Shown here piece after piece: positions 54,237-64,000 of a DNA stretch of 64,000 nucleotides. Position numbers and translations under genes: made by a program. Location of the stretch: the NCBI RefSeq assembly GCF_050003625.1, contig NC_134399.1, forward strand, positions 219,412,975-219,476,974, given 5' to 3'. The DNA is from Haematobia irritans (lineage: Eukaryota; Arthropoda; Insecta; Diptera; Muscidae). The notes under the pieces were generated by a model. That model was given only the letters and a program-made list of their open reading frames with translations, was not told where the DNA came from and made no database searches. The number at the start of each line of letters is the position of its first letter. The first letter of the stretch is position 1.

Positions 54237-55725
54237 GAAAGCTCACTATCTGTCAAAGAATACATAATCGTGGCGTTTCTAGACATCGAAGGGGCGTTCA
54301 ATAATGTCCATCCGAGCTCGATAGTAAATGGACTGACAACTCTGAATGTTGATCCATGTATACTTAGGCTGTTAGACGAACTTCTAATGAAGAGACGTAT
54401 TTCAGCCACACTACACGCTCACAAAAAATCACTTCTGTAACATATACTCCCAAACATATTTTGCTTCAAGCATATACATTTTTGGCTATTGCCCAAACAT
54501 TTATATGTTTGATCTCTTCCATATATAATATGTTTGAAAGCATATTGGTCTAAACAATATATGTTTGGGTAGTCAATTTCCAAACATTTTGTATTTTTGC
54601 ATCCAAATTCAATAATGTTGTCTTCCAAAAAACAATATGTTATTATGTGAACATATAATATGTTTGGAAGCATTTTGCACCCAAAAATATTATATGTTTA
54701 AAAAAATTCTCCCAAACAATATTGTGCTCAAAATTTTATTTATTTATTTATATATTTACAATCATAATGAATTATGAAAATAAACAGGTAATATAGGTGC
54801 TAACATAGGTTTTCGACTTGAATGCTCAAAATTTTGTTTCTGCCCAATTGTATATTCCCCCACATCTTTCTCACTTCCACGAGATTTTTTAGTTCTTAGC
54901 ACCTTTTTCTGTAATACAAACATTGTAGAAGAAATTATTCAATTGTATAATTTTTTTTTATTTTAATTTTACCTTTTGCCGGACGGAGATTCGAACAGCG
55001 GACCACACAGTTTGTATGGATCAAAGAAGTAGCTGATCAATTGTCCAAGGAAAAATAAAATGTTAATTTTGTAATAACAAGCAACAACCACCAACTTAAT
55101 TCAATATCGCTCCCTGTTAAATATCGCTCCAAGCTACTAAACACATATATGTTTATAGGCTATTTCTAAATTAATATATGTTTGCATCCAAGCATATTAT
55201 ATTTAAAAACATTTTATGTCCCAAACATAATATGTTCTAACATATTAACATATATGTCCCAAACATGTTATGCTAGTTTATGAACATTATATGCTTGCAC
55301 TCAAAAATATTGTGTTTAAAAATTTGTTTTCCAAACATATAATGTTTATAGCCAAACATATGAAAAACAGTCTTTTTCATCCGTGTAGGACAAGCAAACA
55401 TACAAAGGTATGTGAACAGAGGCACTCCCCAAGGAGGACTTCTATCACCTCTTCTTTGGAATGTTGCTATAAATAACCTTCTGGTTACCCTAGAAAAAGA
55501 AAGGATAAAAATGGTAGATGATGTGGCTCTAGCAGTCAGGGGAAAATTCTCATCCACAATCAGAGATATTATTCAGAGGGCCCTCCGGATGACTGAGAAG
55601 GATTTACCCCAAGACAATGGTCTTGCAATCCTGCAAAGACAGATCTGGTCATGTACTGCAAAGATCGCAAAACTCCCACGGTTAGGCCCATTTCCTTAGG
55701 GGGTATTGTAATTTACTTTTGGTGA
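54237..55725 (+). pseudogene. LINE reverse transcriptase fragment
   Basis: 54237-54413 encodes palm motif A (VAFLDIEGAFNNVHPSSIVN). After the TIR element the frame resumes at 55388 and gives RGTPQGGLLSPLLWN (motif B). Motif C, normally YADD, is shortened to MVDDVALAV at 55511-55540, losing the aromatic and Ala residues. A frame change near 55690-55770 separates KYLGVILD from the thumb region. With motif C damaged and the N-terminus missing the enzyme is inactive. Confidence 0.88.
54414..55385 (+). mobile_element. TA-target TIR element inside the LINE
   Basis: 972 bp, nearly identical to 3180-4143 over the whole length including the tRNA-like core. Left CACGCTCACAAAAAATCACT, right CTTTTTCATCCGTG, TA at 54412-54413 and 55386-55387. 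The LINE codons on each side (ACA CTA / GGA CAA) join in frame when one TA is removed. Confidence 0.92.
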
Positions 55726-55769
55726 GTGTGCAAAATACCTTGGCGTTATTTTGGACAGGAGCAGAACTT

Positions 55770-56410
55770 TAAGCTTAATATTGAAGAAAGGGCGAGAAAA
55801 GCAACGGTAGCTTTGTACTTGTGCAAAAAGGCAATAGGAAACAAGTGTGGACTTAAACCAAAAATTGTGCATTGGCTATATACGGCAGTGGTTAGATCTA
55901 TAATGCTATATGGTGTTGTAGTCTGGTGGCCGGCACTTCACCAGCCAACAAGTTTAGACAAAGTTCAGCGTATGGCGTGTTTGTGTATCTCAGGCGCATT
56001 CAGCAAGACAGGAACAAATTCCCCTAATGTCATGCTGCATCTATTGCCTTTAGACATTTTGGCCAAACAGTCAACTGCAACAACGGCTGTGCAGTTGCGC
56101 GAGCTATCGCTATGGTCGGAAAAAAGTTACGGTCACAGTTCGGTCCTCAAAATAATGCCAGATGTGCCTAACGTTGAGGATTACACTTTGGCGAGTCCAC
56201 TTTTCGACAAAAAGTTTGAGACTATAATTCCCAACAGCGAGGCGTGGTGCACACAGACCCCGGGGAATAAAGAATATATAGATTTCTACACTGATGGCTC
56301 CAAATTGGATGGACAATTGGGTTTCGGAGAATATTCTAATGATCTGGAACTTCGAATAGCGAAAAGATAACCTAATCACTGTAGTGTTTTTCAGGCTGAA
56401 ATATTAGCAA
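55770..56410 (+). pseudogene. LINE thumb and first half of RNase H
   Basis: Reads FKLNIEERARKATVALYLCK .. KIVHWLYTAVVRSIMLYGVV, the conserved segment after the palm domain in this LINE group. It then reads YIDFYTDGSKLD (56276-56311), where the first RNase H Asp lies. A stop after IAKR (56370) and the transposon at 56413 interrupt the domain just after QAEILAI. Confidence 0.85.
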
Positions 56411-56412
56411 TA

Positions 56413-57680
56413 AAGGGTGATAACGTCAAAATTTGGTCAAGGGAAAACGCGTGTAAATCGGTGAAATCGTTTATTTAAAAAATCAAATTAAATTTCTTTT
56501 TCAAGTTCAATTAGTATAAAATTCAGGAAAAATATTCAGTTAGGCTTTCGCTTTTCCAAATCCGAATTGCCGACGCTTGACGCCTGCCATCAGATTTTGT
56601 ACAGCCACCTTGTCCACTTTCTTCGCCGCAGGAAGCCAGTTTGCCTTGAACTGCTGCTCGTCCTTAGCAGTTTTTTTGGTCTTCTTTAGGTTCCGCTTGA
56701 CAATAGCCCAGTATTTCTCAATTGGGCGGAGCTCTGGCATGTTGGGAGGGTTCTTGTCCTTGGGAACCACCTGCACGTTGTTGGCGGCGTACCACTCCAT
56801 GGCCTTTTTACCGTAATGGCAAGATGCCAAATCCGGCCAAAACAGTAAGGAACAACCGTGTTTCTTGAGGAAAGACAGCAGACGTTTATTCAAACACTCT
56901 TTCACGTCAATTTCTTGGTTGACTGTCTCGGAAGCTATGAAAATGCTGCTTTTCAAGCCGCAGGTACAGATGGCTTGCCAAACCAGATATTTCTTTGCGA
57001 ACTTTGACAGTTTTATGTGCTTGAAAATATCTGCTACCTTTCCCCTTCCTTTTGCCGTATAAAACCCCTGTCCAGGAAGCTGCTTGTAGTCGGCTTTGAC
57101 GTAGGTTTCGTCGTCCATTACCACGCAGTCAAACTTCGTCAGCATCGTCGTGTACAGCCTCCGGGATCGCGCTTTGGCCGTCGTATTTTGTTTATCATCG
57201 CGATTTGTAAGTCGATAGTCCGGCTCGTTTTTTGGCTCGATGCACGGTTGTAGACGATACACCCAGCTTATTTGCGGCATCTCGGAGAGAGAGGTTAGGG
57301 TTCACTTGAAACTACCGGCAACTCTCTTTGTCGTCTCAGCGGCTTCCGGTTTTCGATTTCCCCCCGATCCAGACTTCCTGGCTGTCGACAAACGTTCCCC
57401 AAACACTTTATAATGGTTGATTTGGCAACTTTTAGCGATTTTGCCAGCTTTGCGTGCGAGTAGCTCGGATTTTCGCGATACGCGAGCAAAATGTTGATAC
57501 GCTGCTCTTCTTGCTTGGACGGCATTTTGACAACTGAAGAGTGAATTTCAAAATCAAAATAGGAGCAACATTCTACACACACACACACCTTCAAAATGGG
57601 GGGTGTTCAGGTTTTTTAAATGCAAAATTGAAAGAAATACGTCAAGTTTATATTGACCAAATTTTGACCGTATCACCCTT
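56413..57680 (-). mobile_element. DD37E Tc1/mariner-type transposon inside the LINE
   Basis: 1268 bp with inverted repeats AAGGGTGATAACGTCAAAAT / AAGGGTGATACGGTCAAAAT and TA duplications (56411-56412, 57681-57682). The LINE reads GCA ATA AGA across the empty site, in frame. Encodes one broken transposase on the minus strand. A solitary terminus of the same family is at 34314-34340. Confidence 0.93.
56540..57525 (-). pseudogene. DD37E transposase, frameshifted
   Basis: Starts MPSKQEEQRINILLAYRENP at 57525 with a helix-turn-helix (SYSHAKLAKSLKVAKSTIIK). At least two frame errors between about 57370 and 57200 garble the second DNA-binding part. The catalytic region is then open: VVMDDETYVKADYK (first Asp), LLFWPDLASCHYGKKAMEWY (second Asp), NMPELRPIEKYWAIVKRNL (Glu). 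I count 37 residues between the second Asp and the Glu, as in the ITmD37E group of insects. Catalytic residues are intact, so decay is recent, but the frame errors preclude a full protein. Confidence 0.9.
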
Positions 57681-57682
57681 TA

Positions 57683-58395
57683 AGAGAGGTGGTGAATTGG
57701 CTGAGAAGTAATGTCCAAAAAAATGTGGGCATTAATATATACTCAGACAGTCAACCTGCAATAAAATCCTTGGACTCTGTGTTCCTCAACTCGAAAACGG
57801 CCATCGATTGCCGCAAATCTCTCAATGAGATGGATGAGCAGTACAATATTCACCTATTATGGGTGCCTGGCCATAGGAACATACCGGGGAACTGCGAAGC
57901 GGATGAGTTGGCAAGGCTAGGGACTACCTTACATATTCCAGAGAAACTAGAATCTGTTGGTATGCCCCTGGCTACCTACAAGCTCATGCTGCGTGAGAAG
58001 GCTGTTATGATGATGTTCTATGGGAGAATTGCAAGGGCTGTAACGACACCAAGCAAATATGGCCCCATTTAAACTTAAACCGCACACTAGATAAGCTAGT
58101 GTTCTCGAGACGTCAGATATCACTCCTTATATCTGCTATAACGGGTCGCTGCCTGATAGGCGATTTTGCAAAAACTATAGGCGCGAAGTATAAGGACTAT
58201 TGTATGAGCTGTCATGATGCGGAGGAAAATGAATCAATTAAACACCTCTTGTGTGAGCGTCCTGCATTTTTTGTAAAGCGCAAGCAACTTTTGGGAGCAT
58301 ATAGCTTCAGATTACTGGCGGATCTGGAAAACGTTAAGTTAAGCAGTCTGCTAATGTTTTTGGAACAATCTGGTTGGTTCAACAAAGAAAAATAA
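57683..58395 (+). pseudogene. LINE RNase H second half and C-terminal segment
   Basis: Reads VNWLRSNVQKNVGINIYSDS (second acidic residue) and LLWVPGHRNIPGNCEADELA (RNase H His and last Asp), then a stop at 58070. The next frame (58099-58395) gives CMSCHDAEENESIKHLLCER, a CCHC-like motif found C-terminally in LOA/I-type LINEs, ending EQSGWFNKEK. One frame change separates the two. Confidence 0.88.
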
Positions 58396-58581
58396 TCAAG
58401 AAGGTTCAGCGGTTAAAACTAGGAGTGCCCATATGTAATAGGTACTTTTAGTTAATGTGGTATCACAATGGACTGAATAGTCTAAGTGAGCCTGAATGTT
58501 AATCGGGCTGCCACTTTAACATAATCTAACCTAATTTATACTCGGGATCACTATGTGAAATAGGCTGTTATAAGTTCGTGG

Positions 58582-58702
58582 GGAGCCTCCGTTGTGCAAT
58601 GATTAGCATGTCCGCCTTGCATACACACTGTGGTATCACAATGGACTGAATAGCCTAAGTGAGCCTGAAATATCGGCCTGCCACTATACCTAACCTAACC
58701 TA
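58582..58702 (+). mobile_element. Short SINE: tRNA head joined directly to LINE tail
   Basis: GGGAGCCTCCGTTGTGCAATGATTAGCATG.. is the A-box half of the SINE head. At CATACACAC it jumps to TGTGGTATCACAATGGACTG and TATACCTAACCTAACC, omitting the B box and body of the 344-bp SINE. It sits only about 35 bp after the LINE's target-site duplication. Either an internal deletion or a template switch during reverse transcription produced it. Confidence 0.8.
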
Positions 58703-58710
58703 GTGCTTAT

Positions 58711-59150
58711 TAGAGGTATGCACGTGAGTAATATCTTACTCACGCTCACGCACACTCACGACGGAAAAATATTACTCACGCTTGATATTGTTTGGTAGGA
58801 GTCACGCACACTCACGAAAAGAAAATTTGTACTCACGCACGAAAATGTCGTGACTCACGAAAAATACCGTGACTCAAGAAATATGCCGTGACTCACAAAT
58901 AATTTTATGAGTAATTTACCTTAGGGACGTGTCTGAAAACATGCGCATGATTAACATCGAGAGCGTTATTAAACTCTTAACATCCCAGGTGTCACTCAAA
59001 TTGTAAATGAATTCAACTCGTAAGTGTTTTATGTCCATGGGCGGGATTATTTTCGTGAGAGTAATTTTCCGAAATTCTTTACTCACGCACACTCACGAAG
59101 AAATAATTTTCGTGAATCACGGAAATTCTCGCGTCAAGTGCACACCTCTA
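58711..59150. mobile_element. hAT-type MITE rich in ACTCACG motifs
   Basis: Inverted repeats begin TAGAGGTATGCACGTGAGTA and, from the right, TAGAGGTGTGCACTTGACGC. The 8-bp target-site duplication is GTGCTTAT / GTGCCTAT (58703-58710, 59151-59158), with one difference. More than ten ACTCACG/CGTGAGT motifs cluster in the subterminal 150 bp on each side, resembling the subterminal transposase-binding repeats of hAT elements. 440 bp, no ORF. Confidence 0.9.
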
Positions 59151-59158
59151 GTGCCTAT

Positions 59159-60952
59159 GTTTACAATACCCAGAGAGACGAGATAGACACATGGCGCCTT
59201 TGGCAATAAAGCTCAGGATCACTTCCTGCGTCGATTTAGCGATGTCCAACTGTCCGTCTAAAGACGCATTTTTGTAATAGAAATACTTGAAATTTGGTAA
59301 AACACTATTTTTGGGTTAGAAACGATCCCTGTTGATTTTGGTGGAAATCGGCTCAGATTTAGATATAGTTCCATGAAGATTAAAGAATTGGTATTATTAA
59401 GCTATTGAAAAGAAAATGCCAGATACCCATCTCACAAGCCTGACTATACATATGTTTCAGTGTCGGCCAATCCACATTTCGATAGTCTCTAGTAAGATCT
59501 GGCTGGGTGGGATGATTCAATTTGGGTCTTATATGCTAATTTCTTATGAAAATTACATACGATAAATATTCTCTCCCACGTTCAGCTAAGATGTCAAGAA
59601 AGCAAACGTTAAAGAAAAATTTAATTTATTAATATTTAATAAGAATAAAGAAAAAACAAAACAAAAATAATTTTAAAAATAGAGGGTCTCAGCAGGATTC
59701 GAACCCGGACCTCAAGATATGATTTTAATTACTGGTATTAATAAAAGGAATCACTTTTGGTCTACACAGGTAAGTTATTATTTTTAAATTCAAGGTAATA
59801 CTACAAGTAGGAAGTTTTTGATTACCGGTATAACTGGAAAAATTACTAGTGCTTACCCAGTTTTTGCTGGGTAGCTTTTCGTTGTAATGAAGTTTGTTTG
59901 GAAGAGAAGTATTTACGTTTATGTGATATAAGTTGACTCTTTTAGACGATGTGAAAACAAATTCATAGAGATTAATTTTCCGGCTAAATACATCCTCGTT
60001 TACTTATTTCACAATTCCACAAGGTTTATTTAATTCTTAGCCCCTTTTTTCTGTAATACAAACAATGTGGAAGCGATTATTCGATTTTATAAAATTTTAC
60101 CGTTTTCCCGGACAGAGAATCGAACCGCGTACCATACAGTTTGTAAGCCAACACACTATCCATTGGGCTACGTAGATGTTATTGTCATCAATAGATAATT
60201 ATCGCTATAGCTATCAAACCACAATCAACGCAGTTTTATTTATAGTGCATAGTTTTGGGTGCCTACGAGCCGATGTAAAGAAACTTTATTTAACAGAAAC
60301 ATACCCAGCAAAAAACTTGCTGAATTTTCAGCAGCTTTGTAAGAGAAGTCAAAGTCAATCAGCGCTTGCCTCTGCGTGGAATGCACTGATGAATTTGTAA
60401 GGAAATGTCCCAGTAATATGCGCTTCTTCTTTGTGTAAAATTCAGCCCTTTCAGAAGCAGTATATTTATATGAGGAAATCATTGCAACTTTAGTGCGCTT
60501 AAGAATGCACATAATATTTTTAAATATTGGAACAATTATAGCGCTAAAGTACTACCAGATAGTGGTAATATACTTTCCTTAAAATTTATTAAATGAACAC
60601 ACATTTTTAACAGTCTTCCTTTTTTATAATTATACCTTTTTTATAATTATACTAATTATACTAGCTGATCGCAAGAGTTATTGTTACCTTGAACTAAATT
60701 CAACAATACACAAAACAAAAGTAGACAAAGTGAATTGAATCGTCCGAAAAATACATCTGCATTCTTCAAACACAGTACATCAACTGATTTATTTTTACTA
60801 ATATGTCTTCGTACAAAATCAAGCGTTAGAATGCATTAAAAATCGTAAAAAATTATAAAAATTATTTATTTTGCAAAATATCATAAAATTTTGTAATTCA
60901 CATCCAAAACACTGAATTCGGATAACAACTTAAGATGTGATACAAATTCAGT
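59159..60952. other. Mixed old repeats
   Basis: 59160-59370 is a scrap of family 2b (GAGACGAGATAGACACATGG). 59370-59600 is a degraded foldback relative. 59695-59720 has a minus-strand B box (GGGTTCGAATCC). 59880-60310 is a TIR-family copy with one tRNA-like module. 60640-60950 matches 18400-18550. No gene identified; the ORFs at 60176-60512 overlap on both strands. Confidence 0.45.
60105..60175 (-). repeat. tRNA-like module, single copy of the left type
   Basis: Minus strand A box TAGCCCAATGG (60160-60170) and B box GTTCGATTC (60118-60126). Right-hand neighbour sequence (GTTTTATTTATAGTGCATAG, CTTTATTTAACAGAAACATA) is that of the paired elements, but it stops just before the plus-strand module, where CCCAGCAAAAAAC begins. 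Confidence 0.65.
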
Positions 60953-62640
60953 GCAAAATTTTATTTCTATAGAAAATTTTTTCAAAATTATATTTGTATA
61001 GAAAATTTTGTCAAAATTTTATTTCTATAGAAAATTTTGTCAAAATTTTATTTCTATAGAAAATTTTTTCAAAATTTTATTTCTATAGAAAATTTTGTCA
61101 AAATTTTATTTCTATAGAAAAAGTTGTTCAAGTTTTATTTCAATAAAAAATATTGGCAAAATTTTATTTCTATAGAAAATTTTATTTCTATAGAAAATGT
61201 TGTCAAAATTTTATTTCTATAGAACATTTTTTCAAAATTTTATTTCTATAGAAAAAGTTGTTCAAGTTTTATTTCAATAGAAAATTACGGCAAAATTTTA
61301 TTTGTATAGAAAATTTTGTCAAAATTATATTTGTATAAAAAATTTTGTCAAAATTTTATTTCTATAGAAAAGTTTGTCAAAATTTTATTTCTATAGAAAA
61401 TTTTTTCAGAATTTTATTTCTATAGAAAATTTTGCCAAAATTTTATTTCTATAGAAAATTTGTCAAAATTTTATTTCTATAGAAAATTTTGGCAAAATTT
61501 TATTTCTATAGAAAATTTTGTCAAAATTTTATTTGTATTGAAAATTTTGTCAAAATTTTATTTCTACAGAAAATTTTGTCAAAATTTTATTTCTATAGAA
61601 AAAGTTGTTCAAGTTTTATTTCAATAGAAAATTTTGTCAAAATTTTATTTCTATAGAAAATTTTTTCAAAATTTTATTTCTATAAAAAATTTTGTCAGAA
61701 TTTTATTTCTATAGAAAAGTTTGTCAAAATTTTATTTCTATAGAAAATTTTTTCAAAAGTTTGTCAAAATTTTATTTCTATAGAAAATTTTTTCAAAAAT
61801 TTATTTCTATTGAAAATTTGGTCAAAATTTTATTTCTACAGAAAATATTGTCAAAATTTTATAGAATAATAGAAAAAGTATTTATAGAAAAAGTTGTTCA
61901 AGTTTTATTTCAATAGAAAATTTTGTCAAAAGTTTATTTCTATAGAAATTTTTTTCAAAATTTTATTTCTATAGAAAATTTTGTCAGAATTTTATTTCTA
62001 TAGAAAAGTTTGTCAAAATTTTATTTCTATAGAAAATTTTTTCAAAACTTTATTTCTATTGAAAATTTGGTCAAAATTTTATTTCTACGGAAAATTTCGT
62101 CAAAATTTTATTTCTATAGTAAAGTTTGTCAAAATTTTATTTCTATAGAAAATTTTGTCAGAATTTATTTCTATAGAAAAGTTTGTCAAAATTTTATTTC
62201 TATAGAAAATTTTGTACAAATTTTATTTCTATAGAAAATTTTGTCAAAATTTTATTTCTATAGAAAATTTTGTCAAAATTTTATTTCTATAGAAAATTTT
62301 GTCAAAATTTTATTTCTATAGAAAAGTTTGTCAAAATTTTATTTCTATAGAAAATTTTGTCAAAATTGTATTTCTATAAAAAATTTTGTCAACATTTTAT
62401 TTCTATAGAGAATTTTGTTAACATTTTATTTCTATAGAAATCTTTCTCAAGCCTTTATATCTGTAGAAAATTTTTGCACATTTTTATTTCTATAGAATAT
62501 TCTTGCAAACATTTATTTCTATAGAACATTTTTGGCAATTTACTATAGAAAATTTTTGCAAAATTCTATTTTTAATAAAATTTTTGCAAAATTGTATTTC
62601 TAAGAAAATTTTGCAAAATTTTGTTTTTAATAAAATTTTT
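60953..62640 (+). repeat. Longest uninterrupted 29-bp minisatellite array
   Basis: About 55-60 forward units. A variant (AAAAAGTTGTTCAAGTTTTA) recurs near 61122, 61255, 61600 and 61885, so blocks of several units were copied together. Toward the right end the units become TTTTTGCAAAA variants, ending near GGAAAATCGGGCAACACC (62655-62675), which resembles the GTTGCCAC-type flank reversed. Confidence 0.93.
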
Positions 62641-63130
62641 GCAAATTGTCAAATTTTGGAAAATCGGGCAACACCTATGTAAATATTGAAGATCTTTATT
62701 TTTATTTGTAAATAAAAAACTTACTGAAGTAAAACTATATATTAAAAAATATTTTTTATAAAATAGTTTTGGAATTGCATAGCATTGCATAAAAATGTTT
62801 TTTTTTATTTTATTTTTGTACAAGACTGAATTCCTTATGATTTTGTTGTTGAAATGCATAGTTGTGTTAATTTTTTGTTCTTTATATGAAATAAGTATTT
62901 TTGTTTTTAACCAAAAATTTGGTTTGGCTTTAATTTTATTAACATTGCAGATTTTTTTGACGATTTTTAAAATGGAAGTGACGATTATGACGATTTTTTC
63001 GGAAAAAAATGACGATTACTCTTGAAATTTTATTGGCAGCCCTGCATCCGTCCTATGATAAGCCCATGTCAAATTCATCGCTCGTGCGCCAATTTTGCAC
63101 CACTTCCGGATCCAAAGAGAACATTTTCTC
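62641..63130. other. AT-rich DNA and a shared repeat line
   Basis: 62700-63020 is AT-rich with no supported ORF. 63040-63150 (CCGTCCTATGATAAGCCCAT .. CTTTTTGCTGGG) belongs to the same repeat as 5035-5075, 18580-18680 and, more distantly, 43880 and 45017. Confidence 0.4.
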
Positions 63131-63500
63131 TACTTTTTGCTGGGATATTCTGGGTCGTGGTGAAATTCTGAGTCGATCTAGCCATGTCCTTCCGTCCGTC
63201 ATTTGAAGTCACGCTAACTTTCGAACGAAATAAGCTAACCAAGTATGTAGATCGGATGATATTGCAAATGTGTCAAATGGGATTACTTTTAGGTATAGAC
63301 CCCATAAAAACCTACCTTCAGATTTGGCTTGCGGAGGCCCTTGGAGGAGCAAATGAAATTTGGTATGCGATGTTGGCATATGCCCTGTAACAACCATGCA
63401 TAAATGGATCCATAACTATATATAGCCCCCATATAAGCTGAATCCCAGATTTGGCTTAGGGAGCCTCTTGGAGGAGCAAATTTCATTTCAAATTTAAATG
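63131..63500 (+). mobile_element. 153-bp-paragraph repeat, family 1, truncated
   Basis: Enters at ATTCTGGGTCGTGGTGAAAT (position about 75 of the element) and keeps two paragraphs (GGTATAGACCCCATAAAAAC, TATAGCCCCCATATAAGCTG). Both ends are missing. Confidence 0.75.
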
Positions 63501-64000
63501 TGTCCGTTGTTTTTGCAGGAATGTTAAATCTACTTCTTTCTGAGGGAAGATTTTCGATAGCTGTTTTCCATAATCTTTAGTATCTCCTTACAACTTTGTA
63601 GGAAATTCTTTCAAGTTTTAGAAGCCATTGAGTATAAAAAAAAAATAAAATTAGCAATTTGCCATATTTAGTCAACCATAACTTCCGACTATCGATGGCT
63701 ATTAGAACCCCTCTCCACAATTGACATAAATTTGTTAAAATTATTACAACATCTTTCGTAAATAGCCCTATATCGTTTTCATCTTTGGTGAAGATAGTGA
63801 TCTAAATTTACTTGTCATAAATAATATCTAAATCGCCAAGCAATGAAAGCAACGACCGAAGAGAAATGGAATTTATCGGAAATGATTTACATGATGGCAT
63901 TTTGCTGACCATATACTCCCGCCCCACACCCCTCCCAACATATCTTCACCCATATGACCATTTCGATTTTGCTAAAACTCCACAGCAGGGTTCATCATTC
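63501..64000. other. Unassigned DNA
   Basis: No repeat shared with the rest of the window and no ORF of note. Confidence 0.4.

Larger units (their letters stand above)
54214..58535 (+). mobile_element. 5'-truncated LOA/I-group LINE, twice interrupted
   Basis: A 13-bp target-site duplication TTATACTCGGGAT (54201-54213, 58536-58548) brackets a fragment that starts inside the reverse transcriptase and ends with TGTGGTATCACAATGGACTG .. TAACATAATCTAACCTAA. Removing the nested elements (54414-55385, 56413-57680) leaves about 2.1 kb. Both removals at one TA copy keep the reading frame, so the insertions postdate the LINE. The order RT, thumb, RNase H, then a C-terminal Cys/His segment (CMSCHD..HLLC) fits LOA/I-group LINEs. 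Confidence 0.9.

Noticed and set aside
60953..62640. CRISPR-like array (29-bp repeats)
   Set aside because: Units are contiguous and degenerate with no unique spacers, and the DNA is eukaryotic. It is a minisatellite.

Overview
The window is repeat-dense, AT-rich animal nuclear DNA. I recognise no intact host protein-coding gene, rRNA or functional tRNA gene. The nearest organism I can infer is a muscid fly of the Stomoxys/Haematobia group. The main reason is an almost intact Himar1-type (irritans-subfamily) mariner at 25355-26611; this family was first described from the horn fly. Supporting hints are fly-sized intron signals, Harbinger, hAT, piggyBac and Tc1/mariner miniature elements, and the 'TATACCC..ACTTGTT' repeats common in cyclorrhaphan flies. 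The species is not proven.

Nearly everything recognisable is mobile or repeated DNA in several layers. (1) A 29-bp double-palindrome minisatellite forms a dozen arrays (1-645, 16.2-17.0, 20.4-22.9, 26.7-26.9, 28.6-30.1, 37.5-37.7, 43.1-46.1, 47.9-48.1 and 61.0-62.6 kb). Its conserved flanks suggest it is the expandable core of a mobile element. (2) Long non-coding repeats are built of 153-bp paragraphs (9.6, 31.5, 33.9-40.2, 40.3-41.1, 48.7-52.2 and 63.1 kb). (3) A roughly 2-kb repeat beginning CTAGCGTAACCCGG is present at 5.2, 17.0 (reverse) and 36.8 kb. (4) TA-flanked terminal-inverted-repeat elements lie at 3.2, 7.6, 12.6, 13.2, 48.8 and 54.4 kb; several carry head-to-head tRNA-like Pol III modules. 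(5) Transposase relics are present: Himar1-like (25.4 kb), DD41D (27.3 kb), DD37E (56.4 kb), a mariner C-terminus (42.5 kb) and a Harbinger fragment (2.6 kb). (6) A 5'-truncated LOA/I-group LINE (54.2-58.5 kb) is interrupted by two TA-target elements. SINEs (0.3, 15.1 and 58.6 kb) carry the same 3' tail as this LINE. (7) A repeat family carries a hammerhead ribozyme core (4.44, 22.1 and 29.1 kb; decayed at 20.7 kb).

The parts interact mainly by nesting. The LINE supplies the tail used by the SINEs. The SINE-type tRNA head recurs inside TIR elements. TA-target elements inserted into the LINE, the hammerhead repeat and each other, and several insertions can be checked against an empty paralogous site in the same window. 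The deepest nest (33.9-40.2 kb) has four levels. Host-like single-copy DNA with microsatellites lies at about 10.96-12.5, 18.7-20.4, 23.1-24.2, 30.1-31.5, 41.2-42.5, 46.7-47.9 and 52.7-54.2 kb; it may be intronic or intergenic.

All alignments were made by eye. Boundaries described with a target-site duplication should be exact; the others are good to roughly 10-50 bp.
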